The notes under the pieces: generated by a model
Database searches by the model: none
Told to the model about the DNA's origin: nothing
What the model saw: only the letters and a program-made list of their open reading frames with translations
Assembly (NCBI RefSeq): GCF_050947875.1
Contig: NC_134576.1
Location: 55,804,255 to 55,868,254 of the forward strand
DNA: 64,000 nt
Source of the DNA: Dermacentor variabilis
Taxonomy: Eukaryota; Arthropoda; Arachnida; Ixodida; Ixodidae
Reading direction: 5' to 3'
Position numbers and translations under genes: made by a program
Shown: positions 31,611-43,198 of the stretch, one piece after another
Position numbering within the stretch: the stretch's first letter is position 1
Layout: the number at the start of each line of letters is the position of its first letter

Positions 31611-34144
31611 ACTGGTTCAAACAGGCTTTTTTTTTAATGATTCACTACTAGTGCGGTATCCCAAAAGGTGAGGTCAAGTGCTCACCCTATTTTCTTCCCT
31701 CGCGCTACAGCGCACTGACAGAATTTTGCGTGCACCATACCGTGCTTTTATCGTTTGCGCTTCAGGTTCTCGATTGTGTTTTCGGCCCCTTTACCCACGT
31801 GATGGGTATTTCATGGTATTACCGTGTACCACATGCGTCCATATATTGTGTCCAATATATGAAACGGCCAAATTCGAATTTATTTGACGCCTCAAATGGT
31901 AGTAATGTATTGAGTCCCTTGTAGCTTTGTGCTTGTTATCAATTTTACTATTTGGCGAATGGATACAGCATGTACGCTGCATAACTCGCTTGTGCATACT
32001 GCATACGTGAGTCGAGTATGCCCTTGGTATAAAATAACTTGTATGCTTTAGGTAGTACGATTGTTTGCAGTTTGGGACATGTGTCGGAATGTACGCTGTG
32101 CGCCCTTCGCGCTTTACGGCGGCCTGCCGAGCTCGTGCGGGTGCCATGTGTGCGCATGTAGTTCGCGAAGCGCTCTCGCAGTTTTTTTTAATATATATAT
32201 ACATGTGTTCTTTTCGCGCGCTTCGCACAACAGGGCATGTCGCAGTTCTTTGTCCTTGTGCAACACATTTTCCTAGCGTACGTCTGTGCATTATTTGGTA
32301 CCGGTTTCACACGGGGCTCTTTTAGCCGCTATCCAGTCCGTTACAAATCGAATTTCTCGGTCGTGATGGCTCCTCTGCGCAAGCTACGAGAGTGAGCCAG
32401 TCGCATCGATAATTTCGATCCGGATCGGGCTTGATCGCAATCGAGAGTGGTCGTGTGACACCGGTTTTACACATGGCTCCCACATAGGGAACAGTTTAAG
32501 TTCAATGCTACTGAGTGAAGAGCAAGTGCATATATATGCCAATGGTGGTATGTGGGCAAGTCTTTCTGGTGAAGCCAATACTTGTGCATTCAAAACATTT
32601 CACTTACCAGCGTAGTGCATCAATGTGTCTACTTCGACAAAATAGAGCACCAGTGCAGATATCTGAACATACCTGTCCAGGGCAGCAAGTGTGTCTAGAT
32701 TGAAACCACTACCAGCATGTGCGGCAGTTCTATTTCCAGCAGCGGGACTGCACAATAATCAGTAGGGTGCTCTCAAGCTGTTTATCTATGAAGCTCTGCC
32801 TGGACTGTGTGCCAAATATTTTTGGACGTGAAAGTGGGTGTGAATTGGTAAACATCAGTGGAACTGTGCCTTGACTTTGTGGCAAATGTTTTTGGATGTG
32901 AAAGTGTGAGTGAACTGGCAAAGAATTTGCTCTGGGCTACATGTGTTAAACGTTTTTCTCATTCAGAGTGCTTTTTTTTTTACTTTAGGAGACTGGAGAT
33001 GTGCGCAAAGTGTGACATGTCAGTGTGCTAATTAATGTATTTGCTGGTTTGCAAGTTATTCGTTGCAACTTTATTTTTGCCAGAGAGGTACAACTTTGCC
33101 TCTTGTAAAGGGCTTTTTAGATAAAACACTTACTATTTATTATGACCATTGCTTCCTTTGTTACACAAATGCAGCTTCCAGTGCATTGAAGTTTATTTCC
33201 ATGTTTATGTAAGTTTCTAATATGAGGCTTGCATATTCATTTCTCATGTTCTGGAGTGGCAAGATGCAGCATTACTGTCTCATCGTTCGCTGTACTACAG
33301 TGGTGTTCACTTGTTACACTGAATCCCCCGTTTAAGTATTCTGTACTAATTTCACTTTATTGCTTTTTTGTTGTATGGTTATTTTTTCTCGCCATTACCT
33401 TCTTTGATATATCCTAAAGGCAATATTTCCAATTTTGCATTGTTCCCATTTTTTTTATTTCTGTCACAGGATTGTTTTATGATGGTATGCGGTGGTATTT
33501 CTTTTTGTGCTGTTTTCAAGCATCTAGCTGATTGGTAACATTGCTTGGAGGCAGTTACCATCCGGTTCATACTCCTGCATTTTTCAGTCTACTTCTTCCA
33601 TTCGCTCCGATGTCACTTCTGCATAACTCTAGTCCATCTAATAGCACGTGCACTTTACTATGATAAATTAGACACTTTAGTACACTCCAGGTTTTTCTGT
33701 TCATTTTTGTATGTGTACTTGGAATTTTGTTTATGTGCTAGTGAATGTTCACTTTCGAGTTCATTACGAATCCTTTCTGCGACTTTTGTCATTGTTGATG
33801 TACTTTTACTTCTATTTGCATTTCTCACACAGTTTGTTCGAACCTTGCATAAGCATTACGTTTTAATAAAGTGTTTTTGCTTTGTCACAATGTTCTCATT
33901 TCATGCACTCTTGGCATGAAAGGCTTGGTCTGGCCACCTGCCAAGACGTGGCCATTTGTTCTTTGCAGGATGTCATTCCCATTGTGGTTGTAAGCATCGT
34001 AGCTTACTAAAGGCGGTATTAAGGATTCATTATTCCTAACAGGCTCATTTTCGTGCGACTTGGTAGAGGATGCGCCGGCCATGCGGGGAGCAGTGCTTGG
34101 CACTGCGCCATGGCTCTTACAGTCAACACCGACGCTTCTACTCA
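31611..34144. other. Unassigned interior of the junction element
   Basis: T-rich plus strand with only low-complexity frames. Direct repeats ACCGGTTTCACACGGGGCTC (32303) and ACCGGTTTTACACATGGCTC (32460) bracket a ~158-bp stretch that may be a separate small insert. No domain seen. Confidence 0.4.
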
Positions 34145-34365
34145 TCTGGGGCGCGATTGGAGATCGTTGTTCGAAACGCCCGACCAGTTTCACCTCACGC
34201 GATTGGCCTAGGCCGTGCCAGAGTCCTTCTATTTTTATGGAAGGACTCTGGCCGTGCCAACGGGTGCGGCTGACGACGTCTGCGCGGCATAGGCCAGTCG
34301 CGTGAGGCGAAACTAAACGCGTGTTTTGAACAACGATGTCTGATCGCGCCCGTCACCCGCGAAAA
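34145..34365. repeat. ~220-bp inverted repeat with a 13-bp perfect central hairpin
   Basis: The left half (GGCGCGATTGGAGATCGTTG, then CACCTCACGCGATTGGCCTA) is the inverse, with mismatches, of the right half (GGCCAGTCGCGTGAGGCGAA, then CAACGATGTCTGATCGCGCC). The centre is a perfect hairpin, arms 34217-34229 and 34240-34252, and GGCCGTGCCA occurs directly repeated on both sides of it (34211 and 34250). Confidence 0.85.
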
Positions 34366-34670
34366 TTAGCTTCAGATGATCGTAAACCTTTCAAGACCGC
34401 TTCTAGACCAGCTTTTTGATAACGTCCTAAAAACGCTTAGAAATTGGTTACAAATAGTTTTGGCAAAGGGATTACTTGTGTCTTTCCCAATCCTATTTCT
34501 AGACCAGCTTTTCGAATACGTCTTGCAGACCTGTTCTAGATCGTCTTAAGAAAGTAATTAAGCCGGACATTAGCAGAGATATACGACGTTTTCCCGCCGA
34601 AGTTCTCTCATTCGTGTCTTCAACCCGTTTTTATCGTCTTGGATAAACGCTACGAAAACGTTACGTATCT

Positions 34671-34687
34671 CTTTTGTGCTACCTGGG
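34671..34687 (-). repeat. Right terminal inverted repeat
   Basis: CTTTTGTGCTACCTGGG, the reverse complement of the left end. Confidence 0.85.
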
Positions 34688-35474
34688 TGACCGTTTGTGA
34701 TTGGTCATGAGATGTGTAGCGTTTGCCGTCCAAGAATAAGAGGAAAAGTAATGCGAGCTTTATTTTTACGTTGTTTATACGGAAGTCTACATGACATCTT
34801 CGGTTTTGCTTTTAGTCTGTCATTCAATGCTTTTTTTTGCAGTCTAGTGAGTAGCATTTGTATCTTTAAGGCTAAAACCAGTGAAGGTTTCTTTTCAGCG
34901 GTCCATTTTACTTGTCTCTATGCGAAACATGTTCTTCAGTAGCTTTTTTTCCTTTTTCGCCAACTTCCATTTTTTCGGGAATAATTTAGTGTTTCTTAAA
35001 AGTACTCATACAGCAGCACTTTATATTTTGTTAGTTTGTTCGCAAGTCTTGAGGCTATTCATACAATTTTATTAAATGAGAATGAGTGATCTTGTGTTTC
35101 GACCGAACTGATCCTTTGCCTCTGATAGTTAACTGTGTTTTTAGCATTGGGCAGTAGAGGTGTGGCACATAATTATACCGAAAGAAATACTTCTGCTCTA
35201 AATTTATGCGTCTGTGTTTGACTGTACATTATTCAAGAAAGAGCGTTTGTGTTCGCGAGAAAGTTGCAATTAATTCAACTTAACAACTACACAATGTTGC
35301 TAGAGTGCATAAAACTTCTAGACAACGCTTATACAGGAAAACACACCTTCCAGTCACAAAGCACCTCTAGTTTATTAAGGCGAAGAACAAACATGCTGTT
35401 GTAGAACTACTTGAAGACCGCTTCAAGCTTGGACACAATCACACATATCACAGGCAAGCTGATGTTGATACTGA

Positions 35475-35502
35475 CATGGATGGATGGATGGATGGATGGA
35501 TA
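35475..35502 (-). repeat. (GGAT)n LINE tail, ~7 units
   Basis: Short allele-like counterpart of the 29-unit array at 25745-25860. Confidence 0.95.
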
Positions 35503-37348
35503 ACTTTCTTGAGGTCCGTCGGTGAGAGCGATTAGCGCGCTGCGGGCCGCTCCCACGCCGGGACAGAGAGGCCATGACCCTCCGCCGCGTCGCGGGCCCG
35601 ATGGACAGCTTAGAGCTGTGCTTCAAGGCCCGAGCTGCGTAGAGCTCGGTCCCACTCTTCCTTGGTGATCCTGGCCCCCGTTGCCAGGCGGCAACCCGAG
35701 AGCATGTGAGCAAGGCTAGCTATATCTTAACAAAAGCAACACGCATTGTGAGGGTGCGCGCCCGGAAAGATTGTGCAGGAAGGCCGGGCATGGGTAGGTG
35801 CCAGTCTGACGCTGCCATTACGTGACTTCTTGTGCTTTATTGGGTGCTTTGTGCGGCAACGGCGTGGTTCTTTTGACTAACCTGTAGTTCTGGGTGATAT
35901 CGTTGTAAGTAACGAGGGGGTCGCGCGCTCGCTCACCCATCCTGCAGAGAGGGAGTCCGAGCTCGCACAGTGAGTTAGGTCTCGTGCGCCCTCGTGTGCC
36001 GTCTCGTTGAGGTTAGGGAGTGGCCCCTCTAATGGTCCCATGTGTGCCGGGAACCAATAGATGTAGTGCGGTTTGAGTTGTTGATTACCGAGTATCCTGC
36101 CGACAGTCGGGAATATGTTCCCTGTTCTGAAGAACAGAATGGCCGTTTTGGAGTCCCAGTATATCAAGCGTTTATGGTCTTCGGGAGTGCAAGGCTGACG
36201 GCCACCAGCTCGGCCACCTCAGGTCTATCAGTGCGCACTGTGCACGCGTTGATGACTGTGCCATTTTAACGCGATAGCGTTGAGGAGCTCGTGTCGCAGA
36301 AAGGCCGGTGTCGTCGGTGTCGGCGTCCGCGGCGTTGGCCGTGAGCGATAAATCACGGCTAGCACTTCATAAATAAAAAGCAACTTCCAAGATGGGCTGG
36401 GTGGGAATCGAACCAGGGTCTCCGGAGTGTGAGACGGAGACGTTACCACTGAGCCACGAGTTCGATGCTTCAAAGCGGTACAAAAGCGCCTCTAGTGAAC
36501 GCGGTGTTGCCTTAGAAACGAGCTGTTTCTAAGGCTCAGGCGTGCGTCGCTTGCTCAGGCGCACATTTCGTTGTCGCGCCGAACGCTGCGTTGCTCGACG
36601 CTCACCGCGTCCGATGCGGGGCGCGTAGTCGCTGCGCCGTAGCCCATTGTCTTACACCCCTTGGCGGGTCGACGGGAACGCTGTCGTGTTCCACTCTTCA
36701 AGGCGAAGTTTAAGCGTCCTCCAATTTTTTGTTGACCACTGCTGCTACATAGGCTCGTCTGCCAGGGTATTTGGCTGCGTCCGTAAAGCAGCATGCTTTT
36801 CCGGAAGCGGCTGCCTATTGGAGGAGTGCTTTGGTTTGAGCAAGTCTTTGGTCGATGTTGTGCTCTGGGTTCATATTCCTGGGCATAGGGGCTGCCCTAG
36901 TCTTTTTACTCTGGTCGGGTGTTAGCGGGTGGCTGTTACACTCGATCTCAGGAGGCGCGACGCCGATTTCTCGTGGGATCCATCTGCCCGCAGGTGTGCC
37001 GGACAGCCTGGTGATCTGCGCCCGTTCCTGTGCCTCCCCAATCTCGCTTAGCGGCTTCTGCATGCTCAATGCGTCCAGTGCCTCCGTGTTCGTGTGCATG
37101 GGTAGACCCATGGCTCTCTTGGCGACCTTACGCAGGAGCGTTTCAAGCTTGTCTCTCTCCACTTGAGACCTATTGTGCATAGCCGCGACATACACGAAGT
37201 GACTCATTACGATGACCTGTGGCAGTCTAAGCAGTTTGTCCTCCTTGAGCCCGTGATGCGTGCCGGTTGCCCACTCGTCTCTGTAGGCGTGTGGCGTTCT
37301 CGGCCTTCGTGGTGAGCTTAGCGACTGTGATGGTGTTTGAGCCATTCG
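35503..37348 (-). pseudogene. I-like LINE, 3' third (copy B), split by a SINE
   Basis: Same content as 25861-27243. The linker frame is open over 178 codons (37351-36815). RNase H pieces lie at 36814-36724 and 36267-35877, with the SINE 36268-36723 inserted between FTDAAKYPG...NK and the following residues. Confidence 0.8.
36268..36723 (-). repeat. 456-bp tRNA-derived SINE insertion, unique to copy B
   Basis: Absent from copy A, where CCATTTTTGTTG is continuous (26618-26629). Here ATTTT flanks both sides (36263-36267 and 36724-36728), a target duplication. On the minus strand the tRNA-like promoter has its A box at 36457-36442 and B box GGTTCGATTCC at 36413-36403. A perfect 11-bp hairpin lies at 36509-36535. 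The copy at 1-228 belongs to the same family. Confidence 0.9.
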
Positions 37349-37376
37349 CAAAGATTCATGCTCACATGAATCTTTG
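37349..37376. repeat. Perfect 12-bp hairpin (copy B)
   Basis: Counterpart of 27244-27271. Confidence 0.9.
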
Positions 37377-39024
37377 AAATAATGGAGTGTGAATTAAAAC
37401 TTGGAGCACCAAATAAATGCATTAGAAAGATAGACATGCAGAAAATATTGCATAGCATTGCAGAGTTCACAATGTGAAAGCATGCACACGCGTCATGTTT
37501 TACACCGCTCGGTACTAGAACACATCATGGTAAGTATGTCATCGAACCATATGCAGTGACAGGTTAATAGTTAATACTGAAAGTGAAGAAAAGTGTATGA
37601 ACTGCTCATTTTCCACCAACACACACGATGTTGTAAGAATGAGCGGCTAAAAAAACGAATAGTTCTATCGCGCTGACATAACAAGTGTTTCCCAAAAATT
37701 CAGCAAATTCTACATAACGTCGATTATTAAACACAAATAATCTATTAGGACTATTAAGACTGAACATTTCTGCCGCCAACTTAAATATTGACACGTGTAT
37801 TTGTTCATCTTTATTCGGTGACCGCTTTTCACCGACTAACGAATAATATCGCACGGAGTCGGACGCGCCTGCATGGATCGGATGTTTCGCGAATCTTATC
37901 GATGGTTCTGTCCGTTGTCTGTTGTCACAGGAACTTCATTAATCTGACTGCATATTTCTTTTGTGTGCTTCAGTGTTTTTGAGGAGAGAATTGTGCCATG
38001 AAACAGCATCGGAAGGCAAGAAAAACACAACATGCGCTCAGTATATGAAAGTTTGCCAACCCACTCAGCTGTCTATTGTAAGAAAGTACATATTGACCAG
38101 ACTTGCTTCCCCCCCCCCCCTGCATGTACTTAACAAACACTAACATACATGCTTCACAGTAGATTTTTAATAATTGTTTTACTAACTTCGTTAAACAAAC
38201 AAAGACTGACCAGAGTCATGCCTGTGCCCTTCATGTAATCCATCAAGATGGGGCACTGTCCCGATGGCAGACATCACTGCTTTATACTTGAGTGCAGGCA
38301 CTCTTATGACCAGAAGAATATACAGGGTGATTTTTTTTAAGCTTTATGGAATTTATGGAATCGTCTATGGACACAGCCTAATTGTCACAGAGCTGGAATA
38401 TTCGAAGAAGGCAACATTAATAGACAGAGAAATTAAAACACACATTCATATAATTAACGAAAATTAGCCAAATGACTTCTTAATTACCTTACGCCAGATT
38501 GGAATTGTAGCCGGTGAGCTAGCAGGACGTATGCACTTAAAATAAATTTCCATGACACCAGTTGCGAGGTATTATTTTCCTAAGTGTTATTTCTCCAAGT
38601 ATCCTTCAGATCACTCAAATCCCGCCAGCTGTGAATGTTCAAGACATCCAGAGATACCCGAACGAGCTGTCCATGCGATTGAAGAGCATTCCGACGGTGC
38701 TGGTCACTGGGAACGCGTGACGGCCAAACGCGGGCTCTAAGCCCGGCCATCAACCGGGGTATGCAAGTCGGCAAGAGCCATCGCGAGCGCTTCCTCTCCC
38801 GATAACTTCACTTCGTGGCGGCTCCGGATTTCTGGCATCAGCGAGGCCTACTTTCGAACATTAACTAATGGCGATTTCCCTATAATTTATCGTTTCCTTT
38901 TTGCATTTATTAAACACAAGTAATTTCCCCTATGTTGTCCTTAGTGTCAGTGTTTGTTGGCTTCTTATGTTATCACTAATAAAAATCGGGCCCCTCGGTC
39001 CACCCCCTTTCTTCTCGTTTGTTC
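37377..39024. other. Unassigned part of the duplicated block (copy B)
   Basis: Counterpart of 27272-28919, with the same poly-C run (38111-38120) and TACAGGGTGATTTTTTTTAA stretch (~38321). Confidence 0.4.
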
Positions 39025-39414
39025 CAGGGTCGAAAGTAAGCCCTTAAGTTTCGGCAATCCTTTTCAGGGGGTCACGGATGATAACAGCTGTCAAGACGGT
39101 AATGTATTGACACCCAGGAGGCTCTTTAGGGCCTTGTGCACTTGTCACGGGGTGGAAAAGCCTAAACGATTTCACGCGTCGACTTTTCTCTTTGCCATGC
39201 TCCTGCCAAGCAGACGCACTCCCTCCCACTCCCCCCCTCCCCCACATGCCCTCTGGCGCGGCATGGGGGACAGCAGCAGCTGCAGCGCAAAAATTGAAAA
39301 GGAAACACTGAGCACTGAGCGTCTATGTGGCTGTTTCGTGTCTCATTCCTTCGTCCGTTGTTTTATTTGGCGTCTTCGTTGTAATCAATAAAAAAAAAGC
39401 TAAGACAACTTCGC

Positions 39415-40490
39415 TTTAAAAGTTATGGAGTTCCGCGAACTGGTGGGAATCGATGTAAGCGAAGCATTCCTTGCTGGATGCTTTTATTGACGATAATTAG
39501 CGGTGATGTTGACGGCTAAAGCTTAATTTCTTCAACGTTTAGTCCAACACAAGTGTGGCGAGTTGATGTTAAACGCTACCTTGCGGGCACCACTGCTGTT
39601 TGCGTAGTACACAGAACACACAGGGAGAGGTATTTGCTTGAGTCGTTGTTGTTCGCCATAATTAACAACCCCCGAGAGGGTTGAGCATAGCCATTGTCTA
39701 ACATGGCACGTCGCATTGTGGCAGAAATACTAAACTTGACTTGGATTATCCGGCTGCATGTGCGAAAGCCACAATCGGATTATAAGGGCGCCCGCCGTGG
39801 GGGTGGACTCCGGATTAATTTTGACACCGTGTTGTTCTTTAACGTGTCCCAAAATCTAAGTGCACGTGCGTTTTCTATTTCGGCCCCCGTCGAAATGCGG
39901 CGTCCGCGGTTGGGGTCAAATCCACGGCCTCTAGCAAAGCTAATGCGGTGGGCAAAGAAGTGTTGATTTTACGGTCGACCGCTTCCGTAGCGTCGCCTGG
40001 ACTCTGCGGTGCGCGTTAACTAATGCGGCTCTGCTTCGGCACGCCCGGCGTAGATTGTCCGCTTGACATATTGCATGGTGTTTATTTTTCAAAAAAAAAA
40101 AGCAGGAACGTATTGTACCGCGCCTAGAACTTAAGTTTAACCACGTCATGCCTACAGCTCTATCTACGTCACCTTCGGACACGCACCTTAGTAGAAAGGG
40201 TAACGCTGCAGTTTCTGCAATGCTTCTGAGCGGAGTCACGGATAATTACAGCTGTCAAGAGGCTAATTGGCGGCGGCCAGGGAGCTCTAGAGGGCATTGT
40301 GCACATTCGACACGGTGGGGTAAAAGCGAGTTCTAAGCGTCGCCTTTCCTCTCTGACTAGCTGCTGTCATGTATGCACAAGTTGTGGACCCTCCTCATGT
40401 CCCCCCGACGCGGTGTGCGTAACAGCAGCAGCCACAACAGTGGGAAAGTCGAAGAAAGAGGCAAATAAAGCTTCGCTTTAAAACAGTCGC
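39415..40490 (+). repeat. ~1-kb interspersed repeat (copy B), more complete
   Basis: Same as 29310-30343, but it extends through GCGTAACAGCAGCAGCC to AGCTTCGCTTTAAAA near 40480, matching the end of module M1. Contains an antisense Ruka-type SINE segment at 39737-39936. Confidence 0.7.
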
Positions 40491-42832
40491 AGCTGTGGAC
40501 TAGCCACATTTCCTAGACAAACGCAAATGCTATTTCAGAACGCGCCAGTCTTCTTGCATAATAAAAAACTACCGTGTTTACTCGCGTGGAGGATTGGGCG
40601 AGTTGGTATTCCATTGCAAACTGGTACAGCGCAACATAGAAAGGAAGAACCAGGCCGAGCTGGGCCGGATGAAGGTAAATAGCGCTTACTTCCAGCTGGT
40701 TTGTCGGGAAGCTGCACGAGATATATAGCTACAAGAAAGCATCAGGACATGTCACAATCCTTCACAACACGTCACACCGATAGCAGGCTATAGCATCCTG
40801 AGTCCCACAACGCGCAATTCTGTCATGCATGGTTAAACTGATCAAGAAACCTTCCTGTGATGATAGGGACAAAGATAACGCCAACACACGTGCTGCCAGC
40901 CCTCGCTATGAGATTAGCTTCAATAACCTCCCGCGTAAGTTGTGATCGGTGCTTTTTTCGCACTTCACATCGACGAAAATACGGCTCACATCCAAAGTTG
41001 CGAGATTGAATTCCTAAGTGTCCTTGTGTAGCTCAGTGCACATTGTAATCATATTCTTGTGGCCTTTCATTCAGGCAGTGACAAGTTCGGCCTATATATA
41101 TCTTCGCTTATGATAGTGAAATTGAATAAAAAACCACAACATTGCAAGACCCGAAACGCTTCTTTTGCATGGTCGAACAGACAGTAAGTCTCAAGCGGCG
41201 CGCCGTCCTCTCGACTCCATGTACTAACGGCCACCGACGAAGACGGTAGGCCTTGCTCGCTGGTCGTGGGTGTCGCCTGTTAGAAGAAGCCTTCTGCTAG
41301 CAATTCAACGCATATCTTTTGCGAACTCTTTAACGCATGCATGAATTTTAAGGAAAAAATACTTCGCATATCTCTACATCGTCGACAGAAAAGAGCAAAC
41401 CTCGCACGGTGGTCGCTGCGCGCTGCCCATTGGCGAAGCCACCTGCCCTCGGATGGTGTGTTTCGATCATTTCAGTGGCGTTGTTCTGGTCGCTGGTTGT
41501 CATATGAGGCGCACTTTCGACATCACGTTACAATATTTGTAATACATACGTGTCAGCGACAGCTGAGTGACACTACTGCGCATTCGCAAGCTCTTTCCGT
41601 CTTCGTCCATGTTGAGCTTTCCACATTTCCGGCAAAATGTTTAAGCGCGTCTTGAAGTTTACAGCCTGAAATAACCTCGCAGCGCTGGCATATGACAGTT
41701 CAGTGGCCGCCAGTGGCGCGATGAGAACCAGCTCTGCGAGGAGCGAGCAAGTTGTATGCTGTGATGTCAAAAGAGCAAACCTCACGCGGTGGTCGCTGCG
41801 CACTGCCCGTCGGCGAAGCCAACTACCCTCGGATGGTGTGTGTCGATCACTTCAACGGCCGCCGCTTATCTATGCTACTTTCCTCGCGGGATAGCTCTTC
41901 GCGGATAGAAACCCAAATAAACTCGTGCTCCGTTTGCCAATATAGCAATTTTTGCTTATAATGCCGCGATCAACGCGATAATACCGCGATAATACCGCGA
42001 GCAATACCGCGATCAAACACACCACAAACTGGCGTCTCAAGGCGCGCTAGGGCTGCGTTGGTTTTTCGTCTGCTTCTCGTATCGAGCCAAGTCGAGGGCA
42101 CTCGCGACAGCCATGTTCGCCCATGCGCAACAGTACTCTTGTAAACCGTCTATTACGCCTTTACTTCACCTTGAAACTCAGATGGGTGCTGCGCAGGCTG
42201 CACGTTTTCCTGCCTGACTACTGCACCTATAGTAGGATACAACTTTTAAAAAATGCAACAGTTGGAAACCGAGGCACACGGACCGCGCGGGGCTGTGTCA
42301 CTCCGACAGCCAACCACAGAAGCCAACAAAATCGTCGTAATTCCACCTTTTCGAAATGGCGTCGTACCTGATAGCTTTGGAGTGTCTGCGGTTTTTGCAG
42401 AGCCTTTTCATCGGCGGAAACATGTGCAGATTGTATGGAGTCGGAGCATTTCGCTCTTCAAAAGTCCCTGCTGCAGTTAATTTTGCTGCCGAGTCAGTTT
42501 TATTACTCATGAAGTATGACTACCAACTGAAGTGAAACTTGGCAATAAATGTTGTCATGTTCGGGCTCGCTTTCTTTTCCTTTCTTGACCCGTCCTCGCG
42601 CAGTTTACCCAGTAGTAGATATGCACCAACAAGGCCAGCTAAAGAGCTTTTCTGAAAGTAAATAGTTGCAGCAAAGCAACGCAGTATTTACGTCGTGCTG
42701 CAGTTCCTTACTTGCCACCCTAAAGCCAGGTCTCTTCGTATTGACCGTGCGTGTCGTATCAGCCGTTCGGGAATGTTTTTGCCGTGTTCATTCAAATATT
42801 TCAATGTATTGTTCATTGCTGCCACTCCATTC
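40491..42832. other. Unassigned DNA with a ~92-bp direct repeat
   Basis: No supported gene. 41389-41480 and 41769-41860 are direct repeats (AAAAGAGCAAACCTC, then GGTGGTCGCTGCG, then CTCGGATGGTGTG). One frame of each reads a short Cys/His-containing end (MVCVDHF in the second) that faintly recalls the end of a THAP finger. 41960-42020 has clustered ATACCGCGAT repeats. Confidence 0.45.
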
Positions 42833-43164
42833 TTAATCTGTGCCTAAATGAGTACCTATAGGGTTAAACTCACGGTGATATAGAGGGAGCCTGAGCACAA
42901 CAAAGCCAGCACTTTCACCCGCCTCATCAACCCGGTACCTGATAAAGTTAGTCTTGACGGTAATCACTGTGTCAAGCAGCTGCTTGTTGGTCACGGCGGC
43001 ATGGTACGGTATCGTCTTCGAGGCCACCCAGTCTTGGATCTGTGCCTTCCGCCACGACATCGACGACTTTTCCGCCACGCGCCTGGAGTGGTATGACGCC
43101 CATGACAGTGACACTTCGCGGTGGCAGCCTATCGACGACGGAGATGAACCACGCCTCGACACGG

Positions 43165-43198
43165 TTGCCGTCCATTTCCTCGTGGAAATGGACGGCAA
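43165..43198. repeat. Perfect 15-bp hairpin inside the transposase relic
   Basis: Arms TTGCCGTCCATTTCC and GGAAATGGACGGCAA with loop TCGT. On the minus strand it adds about five residues (SIAVHF in place of one residue) between KKTGD and HEEMDG without shifting the frame. Confidence 0.95.

Larger units (their letters stand above)
30344..34687. mobile_element. 4.34-kb TIR element at the junction of the two duplicated copies
   Basis: Begins CCCAGGTAGCACACAAAG and ends CTTTTGTGCTACCTGGG, imperfect inverted termini of ~17 bp. Subterminal regions on both sides are rich in ACGTT/AACGT-containing short repeats. No transposase is recognised. Interior features are three tandem repeats (30776-31290), one plausible coding exon (31290-31610, minus) and a ~220-bp inverted repeat (34145-34365). 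Flanks are ...CGGTGT and TGACCG..., with no convincing target duplication. I cannot assign a superfamily. Confidence 0.75.
34699..40416 (+). repeat. Duplicated block, copy B (5718 bp)
   Basis: Collinear with 24969-30343. Extra length comes from the SINE at 36268-36723, less a shorter GGAT array and a ~38-bp deletion near 40148. Unlike copy A, the sequence continues past CGGTGT into the rest of the ~1-kb repeat (to about 40490). Confidence 0.95.

Noticed and set aside
33545..33919. 124-codon plus-strand frame
   Set aside because: Phe/Leu/Cys-rich low-complexity translation of T-rich DNA; no homology motif and no splice context.
30344..34687. Reading the A-element-B structure as one giant composite LTR element with A and B as LTRs
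   Set aside because: A and B contain whole LINE and SINE copies, lack TG...CA ends, and the middle piece has its own inverted termini and no pol.
36403..36457. tRNA gene candidate with good A and B boxes
   Set aside because: It lies inside a 456-bp interspersed SINE with a target duplication and lacks a proper acceptor stem.
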